From NCBI GenBank assembly GCA_964564785.1, contig CAZMCT010000029.1, positions 1 to 32,558 of the forward strand: DNA of 32,558 bases, given 5' to 3'. Positions 14,322 to 21,134 of this stretch are shown here, one piece after another (position 1 is the first letter of the stretch; the number at the start of each line of letters is the position of its first letter). The notes below the pieces were generated by a model. That model saw only the letters and a list, made by a program, of their open reading frames with translations, did not search any database and had not been told where the DNA came from. This stretch comes from CAZMCT01 sp964564785. GTDB lineage: Bacteria > Planctomycetota > Phycisphaerae > UBA1845 > Fen-1342. Made by a program: the position numbers and the translations under genes.

Positions 14322-15571
14322 GCCGCACGCTCCGGGCGGCGGCGGGCGAAGTCGGCCAGTTCGCCGCGGTGCTCGTAGACCTTTTCGAACGCGGTCGCGA
14401 TGTCGTTCACGTCCGCATCGCCGCCGATCAGCACGTTCTGGTAGAGCCACGCACCCTCGCGGGCGCAGATCCGCTCGCAGGCGGGGCACGAGACGTCGCG
14501 GAAACGGCGGGCCGGGTGGGCGGCGGAATACGGTCCGAACGCCTCATCGGCGAACAGCGGCTGGCGGTAAAGCGGCATGGGATAGCCGGGCGAGGCGGGG
14601 ATGCCCTCGGCCTTGAGGGCCTCGAGGAAGATCGCGCGCGGCGCGCCGAAGACCTCGTCGTCATAGCGAAAGAGGAACAGGTGGTACGCGTGGCGGATCG
14701 GATAGTCGGGTCGCTGCTGCGGACGGATGCCGGGGATGCGGGTCAGTCGCCGGCCCAGGGCGAGGGCGTTGCGTTCGCGGAGCCGGCACTGGTCCTCGAG
14801 ACGGTCGAGCTGGGCGTTGAGCAGCGCGGCCTGGAACTCGGTGATGCGGTAGTTGCCGCTGATGATGTGGTGGTCGTACCAGTCGCCCTTCGGCAGGCGG
14901 CCGCAGTTGTAGATCGCGCGAACACGCTCGAACAGCCGTTCGTCCGACGTGAGCACGGCGCCACCCTCGCCGCAGGTCAGGTTCTTCGAAGACTGGAACG
15001 AGAAGCACCCGAGCTGGCCGAGCGAGCCGACGCGGCGGCCACGGTACTCGGCACCGTGGGCGTGCGCGGCGTCTTCGATCACGGTCAGCTTGTGTTGCGC
15101 GGCCAGGGCGTTGAGCGCGTCCATCTCGACCGGCAGCCCGCCGAGGTGCACCGGAATGATCGCCCGCGTGCGAGGTGTGATCGCGGCCGCGACGGCGGCG
15201 AGGTCGAGGTTGAACGTGTCGGGGTCGATGTCGGCAAAAACGGGGACGGCGTTGCTTTCGACCACGGCCGACGCGGTGGCGAGGAAGGTGTAGGGCGGGA
15301 CGATGACCTCGTCGCCGGCTTCGATCCCGGCCGCGAGCAGGGCCATGCGCAGGGCGACGGTGCCGTTGGCGACGGCAACGCCGAAGCGGGCCTGGTGAAA
15401 CTCGGCAAAACGCTGCTGAAAACGTTCGATCTCGCCGCGGCCGAAGAGACCCCAGTAGGGGCCGTGGAGGGCGCGCAGAAGGGCGGCCTCCTCGGGCGGT
15501 CCGATGACGGGCCACTTCGGGAACGGTGCGGTACGGACCGGCGTGCCGCCGGCGATCGCGAGCGCGGGCAA
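14318..15571 (-). CDS. DegT/DnrJ/EryC1/StrS family PLP aminotransferase
   Basis: 417 residues from a TTG. It is a fold-type I PLP enzyme of the sugar aminotransferase family: LALxGGTPVR-like opening (LPALAIAGGTPVRT), ANGTVALRMAL for phosphate binding, PPYTFLATASAV, FADIDPDTFNLD, IEDAAHAHGA (Asp168 pairs with the pyridine nitrogen) and FSFQSSKNLTCGEGGA with Lys197 as the Schiff-base lysine. Members aminate keto-sugars for surface polysaccharides or antibiotics; a subset has other amine-transfer roles. The TTG at 15571 has GGAG 6 bases upstream and gives the usual family N-terminus. An upstream GTG at 15610 would begin beside the -10-like TACGAT. The gene is co-transcribed and overlapped with the ceramidase-like gene, hinting at an amino-sugar or amide-linked product; that is inference. 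Confidence 0.9.
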   Translation of the reverse strand: MPALAIAGGTPVRTAPFPKWPVIGPPEEAALLRALHGPYWGLFGRGEIERFQQRFAEFHQARFGVAVANGTVALRMALLAAGIEAGDEVIVPPYTFLATASAVVESNAVPVFADIDPDTFNLDLAAVAAAITPRTRAIIPVHLGGLPVEMDALNALAAQHKLTVIEDAAHAHGAEYRGRRVGSLGQLGCFSFQSSKNLTCGEGGAVLTSDERLFERVRAIYNCGRLPKGDWYDHHIISGNYRITEFQAALLNAQLDRLEDQCRLRERNALALGRRLTRIPGIRPQQRPDYPIRHAYHLFLFRYDDEVFGAPRAIFLEALKAEGIPASPGYPMPLYRQPLFADEAFGPYSAAHPARRFRDVSCPACERICAREGAWLYQNVLIGGDADVNDIATAFEKVYEHRGELADFARRRPERAA

Positions 15572-15585
15572 GCGGAGCTCCGTAT

Positions 15586-15600
15586 CTCCTTCAGAAGGAG
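15586..15600 (-). promoter_or_regulatory. 15-bp palindrome at the aminotransferase transcription start
   Basis: CTCCTTCTGAAGGAG is a perfect inverted repeat (two 7-base arms around one base, read on the minus strand). It lies directly downstream of the -10-like TACGAT at 15601-15606, over the likely transcription start. It could be an operator, or a small hairpin that masks AAGGAG. Confidence 0.4.
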
Positions 15601-15606
15601 ATCGTA
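15601..15606 (-). promoter_or_regulatory. -10-like TACGAT of the aminotransferase-ceramidase operon
   Basis: GGTACGAT on the minus strand, the same GGTAC context as at ffh and the OPT gene, about 30 bases before the chosen TTG. Confidence 0.45.
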
Positions 15607-15722
15607 CCACAGCGGGCGGGGCGCGCGGGGGGTCCGTCGTCCCGATGGGACTCGCGCGTGGTACGGTGACGGGCCCCGGGCACCGCGTGGCGGGCTGCGT
15701 TGGGACCGTTCCAGCGGGACGC

Positions 15723-16517
15723 CTACGCCCCCGCGGCCGCGACGGGGGTCTCGCGCGGCACAGGTTGCGGAAGCGGCGCAGCGCCGAACGCGGGCGCTAC
15801 GGCGGCTTCGGCCGGCGGCTCGGCCGGTGCCCGGCGGAGCGTCAGCGACTCCATCGGCGGCAGGTCTTCGAGATCGGCCAGGCCGAACACGTCGAGGAAC
15901 TTGCGCGTCGTGCCGTACAGCAGCGGGCGACCGACGATCTCGGCCCGGCCGGTGATGCGGATCAGGCCCATCTCGCGGAGCCGCGTGAGCACGTCGCCGC
16001 AGCTCACGCCGCGGATGGCCTCGATGTCGGCCCGGATCACGGGCTGCTTGTAGGCCACAATCGAGAGCGTCTCGAGGGCAGCCGCGCTGAGCCGGCTCTG
16101 AGCTTGGGCCTTGTTCAGTTTCGTGACCCACGGGGCAAACTGCGGCAGCGTGAGCATCTGGTAGCCGCGGGCGATTTCCTCGATGCGGAACGAGAGGCCG
16201 GCGACGAGATATTTCGCGTTCAGGTCGGCGATCGCCAGCCGGACGTCGCGGGGCGAGAGACCGGACAGCTCCGACAGTCGCGACAGGCTGAGCGGGGTGT
16301 CGGCGGAAAACAGCATGGCCTCGATGATCTGCTCGGGGCGCACGGCCGGCGCAGGCGCGGCATCCACGGTCAGCGCCGCGCGGGGTGCGGCGACCGCAGG
16401 CGCTTCGTCCGTGGTTGCGGCAGCGTCGTTTGTGGGCGCAGCATCCTCGTCCAGCACACAACAGGTGGTAGACATTTCCCCCCGCCCCACAATCAGTGGG
16501 TATTCTTCGCGGTCCAT
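15723..16517 (-). CDS. scpB: segregation and condensation protein B
   Basis: 264 residues. From about residue 57 the protein matches ScpB, the winged-helix partner of ScpA and SMC in chromosome condensation: EQIIEAMLFSADTPLSLSRL, DVRLAIADLNAKY, FRIEEIARGYQMLT, then the second winged helix LSAAALETLSIVAYKQPVIRADIEAIRGV and RPLLYGTTRKFLDVFGL. The N-terminal 55 residues are an Ala/Asp/Glu/Thr-rich tail, and the C-terminus is Ala/Pro-rich and probably disordered. The ATG at 16517 follows GAGGTGAAGGCG; a second ATG at 16475 after GGGGGGAA is almost as good and would remove 14 residues. scpA and smc are not in the window. Confidence 0.93.
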   Translation of the reverse strand: MDREEYPLIVGRGEMSTTCCVLDEDAAPTNDAAATTDEAPAVAAPRAALTVDAAPAPAVRPEQIIEAMLFSADTPLSLSRLSELSGLSPRDVRLAIADLNAKYLVAGLSFRIEEIARGYQMLTLPQFAPWVTKLNKAQAQSRLSAAALETLSIVAYKQPVIRADIEAIRGVSCGDVLTRLREMGLIRITGRAEIVGRPLLYGTTRKFLDVFGLADLEDLPPMESLTLRRAPAEPPAEAAVAPAFGAAPLPQPVPRETPVAAAGA

Positions 16518-16570
16518 CGCCTTCACCTCACCATCCTTGGCTAGCGTGTCCTCGCTCGAACCTAAAGTCA

Positions 16571-16576
16571 AGCATA
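16571..16576 (-). promoter_or_regulatory. -10-like TATGCT for scpB
   Basis: TATGCT on the minus strand in a locally AT-richer stretch about 55 bases before the ATG at 16517. Confidence 0.35.
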
Positions 16577-16876
16577 ACTCATGCTGACGCTTTCGTCCAC
16601 TCGCAACTACCGTCCGGCAACGAATTTCCAGCGGGCCGGTTTGAACCGGCCGGGAGCGTCCGGCGCGTGAACGACCCGAGCCGCCGCGGGCATCAGGCGG
16701 ATTCCGGGCCGTCTCCGACCGGCCATGGCGCGCGGGGCGCAGGCCGGCTGTTCGGTCCGCCGCAACCGCGTGCATCGCAGCCCGTCGAGAAAGGGGGCCG
16801 GCGCCGCGCCAACGCACCATCACCGTAGCGCCGACCGCCACTCCCGCGGTACCTGTCCCCTTTTTCATCGCGCTGA

Positions 16877-16882
16877 TAGGAT
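16877..16882 (+). promoter_or_regulatory. -10-like TAGGAT, 8 bases before the isochorismatase-like ATG
   Basis: TAGGAT ends at 16882 and the ATG is at 16891. No clear Shine-Dalgarno lies between them. Confidence 0.45.
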
Positions 16883-16890
16883 TGAGACGC

Positions 16891-17448
16891 ATGATGAACA
16901 GCAACGTGCCGCGGATTGATGTGGAGCATGCCCAACTCCTGGTCGTGGATCTTCAGGAAAAGCTCCTGCCGTTCATTGCAGGACACGAGCAGGTGCTGGC
17001 GGCGGCCGAGAAGATGATCCGCGCCGCGGTCGTGCTCGAATTGCCCGTGACCGTCTCCCAGCAGTACTCGAAGGGGCTCGGTCCGACGAACCCGGCGATC
17101 CTGGCCGCCGCGACCGGCGCCGCGCGCGCCGAGAAGATGACCTTCAGCTTCTGCGCCGACCCGGACTGCCGGCGCAAGCTCCCGTCGACGCGGCCGCAGG
17201 TGCTGCTGGTCGGGATCGAGGCACACGTGTGTGTGCAGCAGACGGCGCTGGACCTGCTCGGGTTGCAGATGCGGCCGGTGGTGCTGGCGGACGCGGTGGG
17301 TTCGCGGCGGCCGTTTGATTGCCAGATCGCGCTGGATCGGATGCGGGCGGCGGGCGTCGTGGTGACGACCGTGGAGTCGGCGATCTTCGAGCTGGTGCAC
17401 GAATCGGGCACTGATCGGTTCAAGCGCATTCTGCCGATTGTGCGCTGA
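16891..17448 (+). CDS. isochorismatase-like cysteine hydrolase
   Basis: 185 residues, the single-domain size of the isochorismatase/nicotinamidase superfamily (YcaC-like branch). The catalytic triad is visible: Asp20 in LLVVDLQEKL, Lys82 in AEKMTFS and Cys114 in EAHVCVQQTALDL. The cis-peptide region precedes the cysteine (VLLVGIEAH). It probably hydrolyses a small amide or ester; substrate unknown. The ATG at 16891 sits 8 bases after TAGGAT, so the transcript may be leaderless. A TTG at 16882 is less likely because it overlaps that hexamer. The stop overlaps the next ATG (TGATG), implying co-translation with the zinc-ribbon protein. Confidence 0.92.
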   Translation: MMNSNVPRIDVEHAQLLVVDLQEKLLPFIAGHEQVLAAAEKMIRAAVVLELPVTVSQQYSKGLGPTNPAILAAATGAARAEKMTFSFCADPDCRRKLPSTRPQVLLVGIEAHVCVQQTALDLLGLQMRPVVLADAVGSRRPFDCQIALDRMRAAGVVVTTVESAIFELVHESGTDRFKRILPIVR

Positions 17449-17726
17449 TGCCGCGCGACTACGACCCACACGAGGACGAGGCGCTGCCGCCGGGCGACGA
17501 GCTCGACCCGGAAGGGCCGCAGGAATGCGACCTCACCGGCGACGAGGACGAGACGGACACGGTGTCCTGCCCGAGCTGCGGGCGCGAAATCGCCGAGCTG
17601 GCCGAGCAGTGCCCGCACTGTGGCGAGTGGGTCGAGGCCGGGGCGGGCGAACCGAAACGGGCGCCGTGGGTGCTGCTGACGGCGCTGGTGGCCCTCGCGG
17701 TGTTCATTGTCTGGTTTCTGCTCTGA
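17448..17726 (+). CDS. small zinc-ribbon membrane protein
   Basis: 92 residues. The first 40 are very acidic (ten or so Asp/Glu). A zinc ribbon follows, with CPSC at 41-44 and CPHC at 55-58, then a single C-terminal transmembrane helix (about 73-92, APWVLLTALVALAVFIVWFLL). It is a tail-anchored protein with the ribbon in the cytoplasm by the basic residues before the helix. No function is known; such proteins are usually labelled zinc-ribbon domain protein. Its ATG overlaps the isochorismatase-like stop by one base, so the two are coupled. Confidence 0.8.
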   Translation: MPRDYDPHEDEALPPGDELDPEGPQECDLTGDEDETDTVSCPSCGREIAELAEQCPHCGEWVEAGAGEPKRAPWVLLTALVALAVFIVWFLL

Positions 17727-17765
17727 GCGAGCGCTGCCGCCGCCCCCAAAGCATCGGCCGCGTGT

Positions 17766-17771
17766 TACAAT
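17766..17771 (+). promoter_or_regulatory. -10-like TACAAT for the YlbF-like gene
   Basis: TACAAT about 32 bases before the ATG at 17804. The leader contains GCGAGGTG as ribosome-binding site, so this one is a conventional led message. Confidence 0.5.
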
Positions 17772-17803
17772 CCGCCCGCGTTTCTCCGCAAGCGAGGTGC
17801 ACG

Positions 17804-18166
17804 ATGGCGGATGTTCAGGATTTGATCGCGCAGGCGCAGGCGTTGGGGCGGGCGCTGGCCGCGCATCCGACGGTGCGGGCATACTACGAAGCGCAGCGGG
17901 CCGTGCGGGCGGATGCGTCCGCGCGGCAGCTCCTGACCGACTACCAGGCGCACCTCGCGCGACTGCACGAGCTGGAGTCGGCCATGAAGCCGATCGAAGT
18001 GGCCGACAAGCACAAGCTCAAGGACTTCGAGCGGCAGATGGCGGGGCACGACGCGCTCAAGACGCTGAGCCGGGCCCAGGCCGACTACGCCGCCCTGATG
18101 GCGCAGGTGAACGGGGCGATTGACGGCCCGCTCAACGAACTGGCTCGGCCGGAGCGCCCCGCGTGA
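17804..18166 (+). CDS. YlbF/YmcA family protein
   Basis: 120 residues, mostly helical, with the hallmark opening (VQDLIAQAQALGRALAAHPTV), a central YEAQRAVRADASARQLLTDYQ and the second helical pair ending LMAQVNGAI. This is the Com_YlbF family. In Bacillus, YlbF, YmcA and YaaT form a complex that works with RNase Y on mRNA maturation; other family roles are not defined. The ATG at 17804 is preceded by GAGGTGCACG. The stop overlaps the next GTG start (GTGA), coupling it to the glycosyltransferase gene. Confidence 0.85.
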   Translation: MADVQDLIAQAQALGRALAAHPTVRAYYEAQRAVRADASARQLLTDYQAHLARLHELESAMKPIEVADKHKLKDFERQMAGHDALKTLSRAQADYAALMAQVNGAIDGPLNELARPERPA

Positions 18167-20073
18167 GCCAGCCGGCTCCGGCCGCGGCGGTCGTTGCCGG
18201 TGTGCCATCCTCGCGCCCGGCGTGGCGGGCGCCGCTGGGTCTGTTGGCACTGACGGCACTGATCTGCTTCTACGATCTGGCGGGCGGGGCGGGGTTCGAG
18301 CCGATCGACTGCTGGGTGGCGCAGACCGCCCGCGAGATGCAGGAGGCCGGGGAATGGCTGGTGCCGCGGTTCTCGGGCGAGACGCGGATGCAGAAGTCGC
18401 CCGGGCCGTACTGGGCCGTGATGCTGGCGGCGGAATTGGGCGGCGGGCCGGGGGTGGACGCTGTCGCCGCCCGCATCCCGAGCGCCGTTGCGGGCGTGCT
18501 GCTGGTCGCGACGATCTGGTGGCTTACGCGGCACATTGCGGGGGCGGCGGCGGCGAACTGCGCGGGACTGGCCGCGTCGGCCAGCATCCTCGTCCTGTGG
18601 TGGTCGCACCGGGCGGCGAGCGACCTGGGACTGGCGACGCTGACGACCGTGTCGCTGGCGGCGCTGTGGATCGGGTCCGAGACTCCGGGTTCGCCGCCGC
18701 GGCGGGTCGCGCTGTGGATGCTCGGATACTTCGCGGCCGGTGTGGGCATGCTCTACAAGATGCCGATGCCGGCGGTGGTGGTGGGGTTGCCGGCCATCCT
18801 GTATGTGCTGCTGCTGCGGCGCTGGTCGATTCTCCGCAGTGCATGGCACCTCGTCGGGCTGGCCGTGTTCCTGCTGCCGTGGCTGCCGTGGGCGGTCGCG
18901 GTCAGCCTGGTCGAGGACCGGGCGCTGTTGAAGTGGAAAGTGGAGTTCCTCGACCGGTTCACGGGGGCGATGCCGAACACGGCCGGCCAGTCGAGCTGGA
19001 AGCACCTGTTCACGTACCTCGGGCCGACGGCGTTCTATACGCTGCCGTGGACGCTGTCGTTGCCCGCGGCCCTGTACCGCGCGGTGCGGCCGCGCGCGGG
19101 CGTGCGGCAGGACGGGACGCTGTTCTGCCTGATCTGGTTCGCGAGCCTGCTGGTGTTCTTCACGCTGTCGGCGGGCAAGGAGTGGCGCTATTTTCTGCCG
19201 GCGCTGCCGCCGCTGTTCGTCCTGCTGGGGATCGAGCTGGCGGGTTTCTTCTCGCCGGCGCGACGGGTCCACCCGGCGCTGGACCGCGCGGGTGCTATCG
19301 CGGTGTGGTTTGGCGCGCCGGCGGTGCTGCTGGGCGGAGGGGGTAACGCACTGCTGCTGTGGTTCGATCGGCGCCTGGGGCCGGACATCGCGGGCCTGTA
19401 CGACTGGCCGGCCGTGCGGAATGCGTATCTGGTGATGGCGCTCATCCTGTGCGTGGGGTTCGGGGGGGCAGCGCTGCTGTACGTTCGGCGGCGCGAGCGG
19501 CTGGCGCTGGGGGCGATCGCGGGCACGATGTACGTGATGTGGCTGTGGGCCTGGCCGGCGGTGCTGCCCAAGCTGGCGTCGCAGCGGCCGTACGTGGAGT
19601 TCGCGCAGCGGTTGGCCGGCCTGCCGGCGGAAGTTCGGCCGCAGCTGCGCTTCGTGGGCAGCCCGGACTCGCGGATCATCTGGTACAGCGACGTGCGGAT
19701 GCCACGGGTGCTTGACCAGCTCGCACTGCTCGAGGAACAGGGGGGCCGGCGAACGCTGGCGTACGAGAAACGGCGCACGGGCGAGCGGATGATCGAGCTG
19801 CTCGGCGGCACGGAGCCGGTGCTGCTGGTGGCGAGCCTGCCGGAGTTCCTGGAGTTTCTGACCGCCGCGCCGGCAAAACTGGCCGCGGCGGGGCGCCCCC
19901 TCCCGCCGCTCCATGTGTGGTTACAGACGCGGTACGGGCTGCCGGACCGGCATTTCGTGGTGGCAGGAAACCGGCCGCCGCCGCACGCCGAGCCGGAGCT
20001 GCGTCTGCCGGCGAAGTTGCGGGCGAGGCTCGTGGCGCACGGGGCGGTTCTGCCCGAGGGCTGGGGACGCTGA
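18163..20073 (+). CDS. ArnT/PMT-like polyprenyl-phosphate glycosyltransferase
   Basis: 636 residues with about 12 hydrophobic segments. After a short N-terminal lead, the first periplasmic loop carries the GT39/GT83 signature: an acidic residue in IDCWVAQTAREMQEAGEWLV, then PRFSGETRMQKSPGPYW, matching the ArnT pattern of TAREM...GDWLVP...G.....KPPL.YW. These enzymes move a sugar from a polyprenyl-phosphate carrier onto lipid A, proteins or glycans outside the membrane. The acceptor is unknown, but a lipid A-type acyltransferase lies directly downstream (TGATG overlap), which makes a lipid A or envelope glycolipid role plausible. The GTG start overlaps the YlbF stop. Confidence 0.88.
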   Translation: MSQPAPAAAVVAGVPSSRPAWRAPLGLLALTALICFYDLAGGAGFEPIDCWVAQTAREMQEAGEWLVPRFSGETRMQKSPGPYWAVMLAAELGGGPGVDAVAARIPSAVAGVLLVATIWWLTRHIAGAAAANCAGLAASASILVLWWSHRAASDLGLATLTTVSLAALWIGSETPGSPPRRVALWMLGYFAAGVGMLYKMPMPAVVVGLPAILYVLLLRRWSILRSAWHLVGLAVFLLPWLPWAVAVSLVEDRALLKWKVEFLDRFTGAMPNTAGQSSWKHLFTYLGPTAFYTLPWTLSLPAALYRAVRPRAGVRQDGTLFCLIWFASLLVFFTLSAGKEWRYFLPALPPLFVLLGIELAGFFSPARRVHPALDRAGAIAVWFGAPAVLLGGGGNALLLWFDRRLGPDIAGLYDWPAVRNAYLVMALILCVGFGGAALLYVRRRERLALGAIAGTMYVMWLWAWPAVLPKLASQRPYVEFAQRLAGLPAEVRPQLRFVGSPDSRIIWYSDVRMPRVLDQLALLEEQGGRRTLAYEKRRTGERMIELLGGTEPVLLVASLPEFLEFLTAAPAKLAAAGRPLPPLHVWLQTRYGLPDRHFVVAGNRPPPHAEPELRLPAKLRARLVAHGAVLPEGWGR

Positions 20074-21059
20074 TGGCGGCGCTGGCGGACAGGCTGCGCG
20101 GTTGGACCGAAGCAGATTCGCTCCCGCTCGCGCTGCGGCGGCTGGGGGAGTACGTGGCGCTGCGGCTGTGGGCGCCGCTGATGAACAGCTTTCCCGTGAC
20201 GTGGAACCTCCAGACCGCGCGGATCATGGGCTGGCTGTGGTGGACGCTGAGCCGCCGGCACCGGCAGCGGGCCATGGATCATCTGCGGCCGGCGCTGGGC
20301 GGGCAGCTTGGGGAGCGCGCGTTGCGGCGGGTCGCCCGGGCCTCGTTCGAGCATTTCGCCCAACTCTATCTGGTCGAGCTGGGAATGACGCCGCGGCTGA
20401 TCAATCCGTGGTCGTGGCCGCGACACGTCGAGCTGGGAGAGCTGGGCGAGCCCCTGCGCTTGCTGCTCGGCGGCGGGGCCATCCTGCTCACCGGACATTT
20501 TGGAAACTACGAGCTGCTCGGGTACACGCTCGCGCGGCTGGGGCTGCCGCTGACGGCCGTGATGCGGCCGCTGGACAACCCGTTGATCAACGAGCACCTG
20601 ATGGCGTCGCGGCAGGCGGGCGGCCTGACGCTGCTGATGAAAAAGGGCGTGTCGGGGCGGGCCGGCGAGGTGCTGGCGGCCGGGCGGCCGCTGTGCTTCA
20701 TCGCGGACCAGGACGCGGGTCGGAAGGGGGTGTTCGTGAACTTCTTCGGCCGGCCGGCGTCGACGTACAAGTCAATCGGGCTGCTGGCGATGAGCTACCG
20801 CGTGCCGATCGTGGTCGGAGTGGCCACCCGCACGCGCCGGGGGTTCCATTACCGAATCGACGTGGAGCGGACGATCCGGCCGGAGGAGTGGGAGGGGCAG
20901 CCGGACCCGCTGCTGTGGATCACGCAGGCGTACACGGCGGCCCTGGAGGCGGCGATCCGGCGGCATCCGGAGCAGTATCTGTGGGTGCACCGGCGGTGGA
21001 AGCACGCGCCACGCAGCCCGGTAGCAACGCAACAACTAAGTGACAAAGCGGCAAAGTGA
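20073..21059 (+). CDS. LpxL/HtrB-like lipid A acyltransferase
   Basis: 328 residues, the usual length for the lauroyl/myristoyl acyltransferases that add secondary acyl chains to lipid A or to related lipids. The HX4E catalytic motif is GHFGNYE (His142, Glu147). CFIADQDAGRKG further on corresponds to the family's D/Q-rich block, and VPIVVGVATR and YLWVHRRWK are typical of the C-terminal half. The ATG overlaps the preceding stop (TGATG). The last 14 codons (from SPVATQQLSDKAAK) are encoded inside an imperfect inverted repeat shared with the convergent gene, so this tail may be an extension rather than part of the fold. Confidence 0.9.
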   Translation: MAALADRLRGWTEADSLPLALRRLGEYVALRLWAPLMNSFPVTWNLQTARIMGWLWWTLSRRHRQRAMDHLRPALGGQLGERALRRVARASFEHFAQLYLVELGMTPRLINPWSWPRHVELGELGEPLRLLLGGGAILLTGHFGNYELLGYTLARLGLPLTAVMRPLDNPLINEHLMASRQAGGLTLLMKKGVSGRAGEVLAAGRPLCFIADQDAGRKGVFVNFFGRPASTYKSIGLLAMSYRVPIVVGVATRTRRGFHYRIDVERTIRPEEWEGQPDPLLWITQAYTAALEAAIRRHPEQYLWVHRRWKHAPRSPVATQQLSDKAAK

Positions 21060-21134
21060 CGAACGGCGTGCCCATCCGCGCGGAGAGGCACACGTTGTCA
21101 CCTTGCTACTTTGTTGCTCTGCTGTCCTGCTACC
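21021..21134. repeat. imperfect inverted repeat spanning a convergent gene end
   Basis: Left arm 21021-21065 and right arm 21093-21134 share GTAGCA, ACAAAGnnGCAAnGTGAC and AACG in inverted order. The arms are less GC-rich than the surroundings and include a GTGACAAAG/GCAAAGTGAC direct repeat. They contain the stop codons of both convergent genes. A bidirectional terminator-like role is possible, but there is no T-run. Confidence 0.5.

Larger units (their letters stand above)
16518..16890. other. 373-bp divergent intergenic region between scpB and the isochorismatase-like gene
   Basis: It holds the presumed scpB and isochorismatase promoters at its two ends and an 18-bp palindrome, GGCCGGTTTGAACCGGCC, at 16634-16651. 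That palindrome could be an operator or hairpin. The middle (about 16660-16850) shows no gene or repeat that I recognise. Confidence 0.5.

Noticed and set aside
18085..19914. 609-residue minus-strand frame
   Set aside because: It is antisense to the ArnT-like gene and Arg/Gln/Pro-rich. The sense frame has clear family motifs.
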